From contig JAAEMV010000078.1 of assembly GCA_024225195.1 (NCBI GenBank), forward strand, positions 1-64,000: a DNA stretch of 64,000 bases. The letters are read 5' to 3'. The position numbers and the translations under genes were made by a program. Every line of letters begins with the position of its first letter. Position 1 is the stretch's first letter. The notes under the pieces were generated by a model. The model made no database searches. It worked only from the letters and a program-made list of their open reading frames with translations, and was not told the DNA's origin. This stretch comes from Planctomycetaceae bacterium (lineage in GTDB: Bacteria > Planctomycetota > Planctomycetia > Pirellulales > Pirellulaceae). Of the stretch, positions 62,020 through 64,000 are shown piece after piece.

Positions 62020-64000
62020 CTATTGCCGTGAGCCGGGGGTGATTTTTAATTCAATCCGCTTGCCGTTCCGGAGAACGGTGACGGATGTCTCTTCTCCGAT
62101 TTTTATGGCATCGATAATCGCGGTATAGTCGTAGATGTTTTCAATGCTTTTGCCAGCAAGTTCAACAATAATGTCGCCGCCTTTGATTCCTGCTTTATCT
62201 GCTGGGGCACCTTTGGTTACATCTGAAAGTTTGACTCCGACGACGTCCTCGCCATAGGCAGGGACACTTCCAAGATAGGCGCGAAGCCCACCTTTGGGAG
62301 CGTCTTGTGATGCCGAAGATTGTTCGATGTAGTCGGGGGCTTGGTCGGTGGTCGCAAGTGATCTGGTGATGAGTCCCATCAGGCGAGCAATTCTTGCAGC
62401 GTCGGGATAGTTAAGTTTTTCAGGTGTGTCGCGAGGCGTGTGGTAATCGGTATGCGATCCTGTGAAGGCGGACAGGATAGGAATGCCACCGCGATAAAAC
62501 GAACTGGCATCGGTGGGGAGGTCGGTTTCGTTACTGAGCGTAACGGGAAGTCCGACGACTGCATTCTTAGATTCGATGACCGAAGGCCAGAAACTACTGC
62601 TGCTGACACCTTGAAGAACAAGCTGATCGGTTAGGCGACCAACCATGTCCATGTTGAGAGCAGCAATAATTCCAGTGCTTGGCCGTGAAGCTCCCGCTTT
62701 GGGATCTTTGTTGTTGAGGGTGACTTTTTTGACTCCGAGACTTTTGACCATTTCGGAGAGTTCAGTAACGACTTTCGTCTTTGCTTCCGGGTGAGCCTCG
62801 ATTTGAATTTCAAAATCAGGATAGTTTTTGGCGATGAACTTTAAGGACTCACTGATTTCATCAGTTTTCGCGGCTTCTCCATTTAGCAAAATTTCACCAT
62901 TGGCATCCACTCCGAGCACGAAGTCATGGGAGGCATCCTGAGTAGCAGGAGTTTCGGTAGGTTGGAGCGATTTGACGTAATTGGCAGACCCATAAAGCCC
63001 GAGTTCTTCGCCGGACCAGCCAGCAAAAATTACGTCTCGTTTGAGTTTTAGTTTTCCAGCCCTTTGTTGGGAGACTAGGTACTCGGCAATTTCGAGCATT
63101 GCGGCGACACCCGAGGCATTGTCATCTGCGCCGAAGTGGATATTGTTTTGCTCGTCTTGTTTCGCAAGGCTGCTGCCAGATTTGCCAGCGCCGAGATGGT
63201 CAATGTGTGCTCCTACGATTACCGCGTCCTCGCTCGGAGTATCCCCGGCGAGGAGTCGGCCTACTACATTGCGTCCTTTGCCTGTGATTTTTTCGATATC
63301 GATCTCTGTTTTGAGCTTGCTGCCTTCGAGGTTGAAGCCCATTACCGGTGATCCGTCATCTAACCGGTTTTGGAGTTTTTGGATGTCTTTGCCAGCCGCT
63401 TCCAGGATTTTTTGCCCGACCTCATCAGTGACGCTGATCGCTGCAATGCTGGATCCGCTGGGGGAGAAATCATTTCGCAGAGGGACCAATTGCTCCCGAA
63501 CCTGTGAATTAGGACCGCTGACAACGATCACGCCCTTTGCGCCTTGCTGCCTCGCATGAAAAATCTTTTTGTGAAGTTCAGCGTGTGTTTTGAAAAATCG
63601 CCGCCGCTCAGGGGAGACATTTTCAGGTAGGAATCGGTAAACAAAAACCCACTTGTCCTTTACATCGAGATGGACGTAGGAGTCGTATTCTTCTTCTTCG
63701 CCTTGTTGCGGGGCGACGATCCCGTAGCCAGCAAAGACGATTTCAGTTGGATCGATCTGGAGATTGCCAGAAAACGAGAGCGGTCTCCAGTCTTGGTTGA
63801 CTTTGAGTGATTTGGTGTTCCCACCAACGGTGAGTTCCAGTTGGTTTTTGGGCCCCATTTCGACGCCATTAGGGAAGTCGAACTTTTGAAACCAAGTGCC
63901 ATTGTCACCGGCGGGTTTCAGTCCCAAGTGATCAAGATAGGCCGCGACGTACGCCGTTGCTTTCCGCTCGCCTGCTGAGCCAGTCATTCGGCCGCCCAGC
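62020..64000 (-). CDS. M28-family aminopeptidase with PDZ domain (partial, cut by right edge)
   Basis: The frame stays open to the right edge; the track's Met at 63987 lies inside a conserved LGGRMTGSAGERKA stretch, so the real start and signal peptide are outside the window. Metal residues of M28 are seen: GAHIDHLGAG, FGADDNASGVAAMLE, WSGEELGLYGS and GSHTDYHTPRDTPEKL. A PA-type insertion (about 100-220 of the visible part) precedes it. The last 90 residues are a PDZ domain (GVKLSDVTKGAPADKAGIKGGDIIVELAG). It is probably a secreted zinc aminopeptidase. Confidence 0.92.
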   Translation of the reverse strand, partial: LGGRMTGSAGERKATAYVAAYLDHLGLKPAGDNGTWFQKFDFPNGVEMGPKNQLELTVGGNTKSLKVNQDWRPLSFSGNLQIDPTEIVFAGYGIVAPQQGEEEEYDSYVHLDVKDKWVFVYRFLPENVSPERRRFFKTHAELHKKIFHARQQGAKGVIVVSGPNSQVREQLVPLRNDFSPSGSSIAAISVTDEVGQKILEAAGKDIQKLQNRLDDGSPVMGFNLEGSKLKTEIDIEKITGKGRNVVGRLLAGDTPSEDAVIVGAHIDHLGAGKSGSSLAKQDEQNNIHFGADDNASGVAAMLEIAEYLVSQQRAGKLKLKRDVIFAGWSGEELGLYGSANYVKSLQPTETPATQDASHDFVLGVDANGEILLNGEAAKTDEISESLKFIAKNYPDFEIQIEAHPEAKTKVVTELSEMVKSLGVKKVTLNNKDPKAGASRPSTGIIAALNMDMVGRLTDQLVLQGVSSSSFWPSVIESKNAVVGLPVTLSNETDLPTDASSFYRGGIPILSAFTGSHTDYHTPRDTPEKLNYPDAARIARLMGLITRSLATTDQAPDYIEQSSASQDAPKGGLRAYLGSVPAYGEDVVGVKLSDVTKGAPADKAGIKGGDIIVELAGKSIENIYDYTAIIDAIKIGEETSVTVLRNGKRIELKITPGSRQ

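Overview
The window looks like an ordinary chromosomal stretch of a Planctomycetota bacterium, probably near Pirellulales. This is judged from gene content and protein style, not from a database search. No rRNA, tRNA, insertion sequence, prophage or CRISPR array was seen. Pointers to the group are: a diderm envelope (MlaEFD lipid transport, LpxB); a formaldehyde-activating-enzyme homologue; a ThiD2-ThiE fusion; a DUF4912 protein with a lysine-rich linker; a protein made only of AKKKX repeats; and several secreted or tail-anchored proteins of unknown function. Base composition looks near 50% GC, with one clearly AT-rich gene-free kilobase at about 19.6-20.65 kb. Many starts are GTG or TTG, and several were moved from the ORF-track start to one with a Shine-Dalgarno sequence.

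Layout. 0-3.6 kb (minus): mlaE-mlaF-mlaD (mlaD runs off the left edge) and a cold-shock gene with its own terminator. 4-9.2 kb: a secreted two-part alpha/beta hydrolase converging on clpC, with a TPR membrane protein upstream of clpC. 9.6-13.8 kb: thiD2-thiE, a DUF4956 membrane protein, then xylulokinase and the Fae homologue on the minus strand. 14-19.6 kb (plus): CYTH protein, MFS transporter, a secreted quadruple Cys-rich protein, a 50-residue membrane peptide, lpxB and an M50 protease. 19.6-21 kb: AT-rich desert followed by the AKKKX-repeat gene. 21-24.1 kb (minus): Mrp ATPase, and a receiver-like protein overlapping an AAA+/Fis regulator. 24.4-29.3 kb (plus): ruvB and a fatty-acid cluster fabD-fabG-acpP-fabF. 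29.4-34.3 kb (minus): DUF2007 protein, large PLP enzyme, molybdopterin oxidoreductase fused to pentapeptide repeats, DUF4912 protein. 35-43.2 kb (plus): a complete F-type ATP synthase operon, atpZ-atpI-B-E-F-H-A-G-D-C. 43.3-46.6 kb (minus): SGNH hydrolase, inositol monophosphatase, membrane-anchored GltB-like FMN enzyme. 46.7-50.5 kb (plus): large YfhO-like membrane protein and a secreted SMP-30 lactonase. 50.6-52.7 kb (minus): sulfotransferase and serine acetyltransferase. 53.1-56.0 kb (plus): permease fused to a heavy-metal domain, SlyX, RimK-TrkA_C. 56.1-64 kb: ilvE, MOSC protein, msrB/DUF1499/tail-anchored protein, a conserved unknown, an AI-2E-family permease and an M28-PDZ peptidase cut by the right edge.

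Most genes are housekeeping: energy (ATP synthase), lipid synthesis, envelope lipid transport, proteolysis and amino-acid metabolism. No classical defence or mobile system is present. The parts most worth a second look are: the pure AKKKX-repeat protein behind a 1-kb AT-rich region with two 17-bp dyads; the 5 x 21-bp repeat giving an Asp/His-rich segment in ATP synthase subunit a, together with a leader peptide on subunit c; the Fae homologue that appears to lack the catalytic histidine; the sigma54-type regulator without a GAFTGA motif coupled to a degenerate receiver-like protein; the oxidoreductase-pentapeptide fusion; and the duplicated Cys-rich secreted protein.
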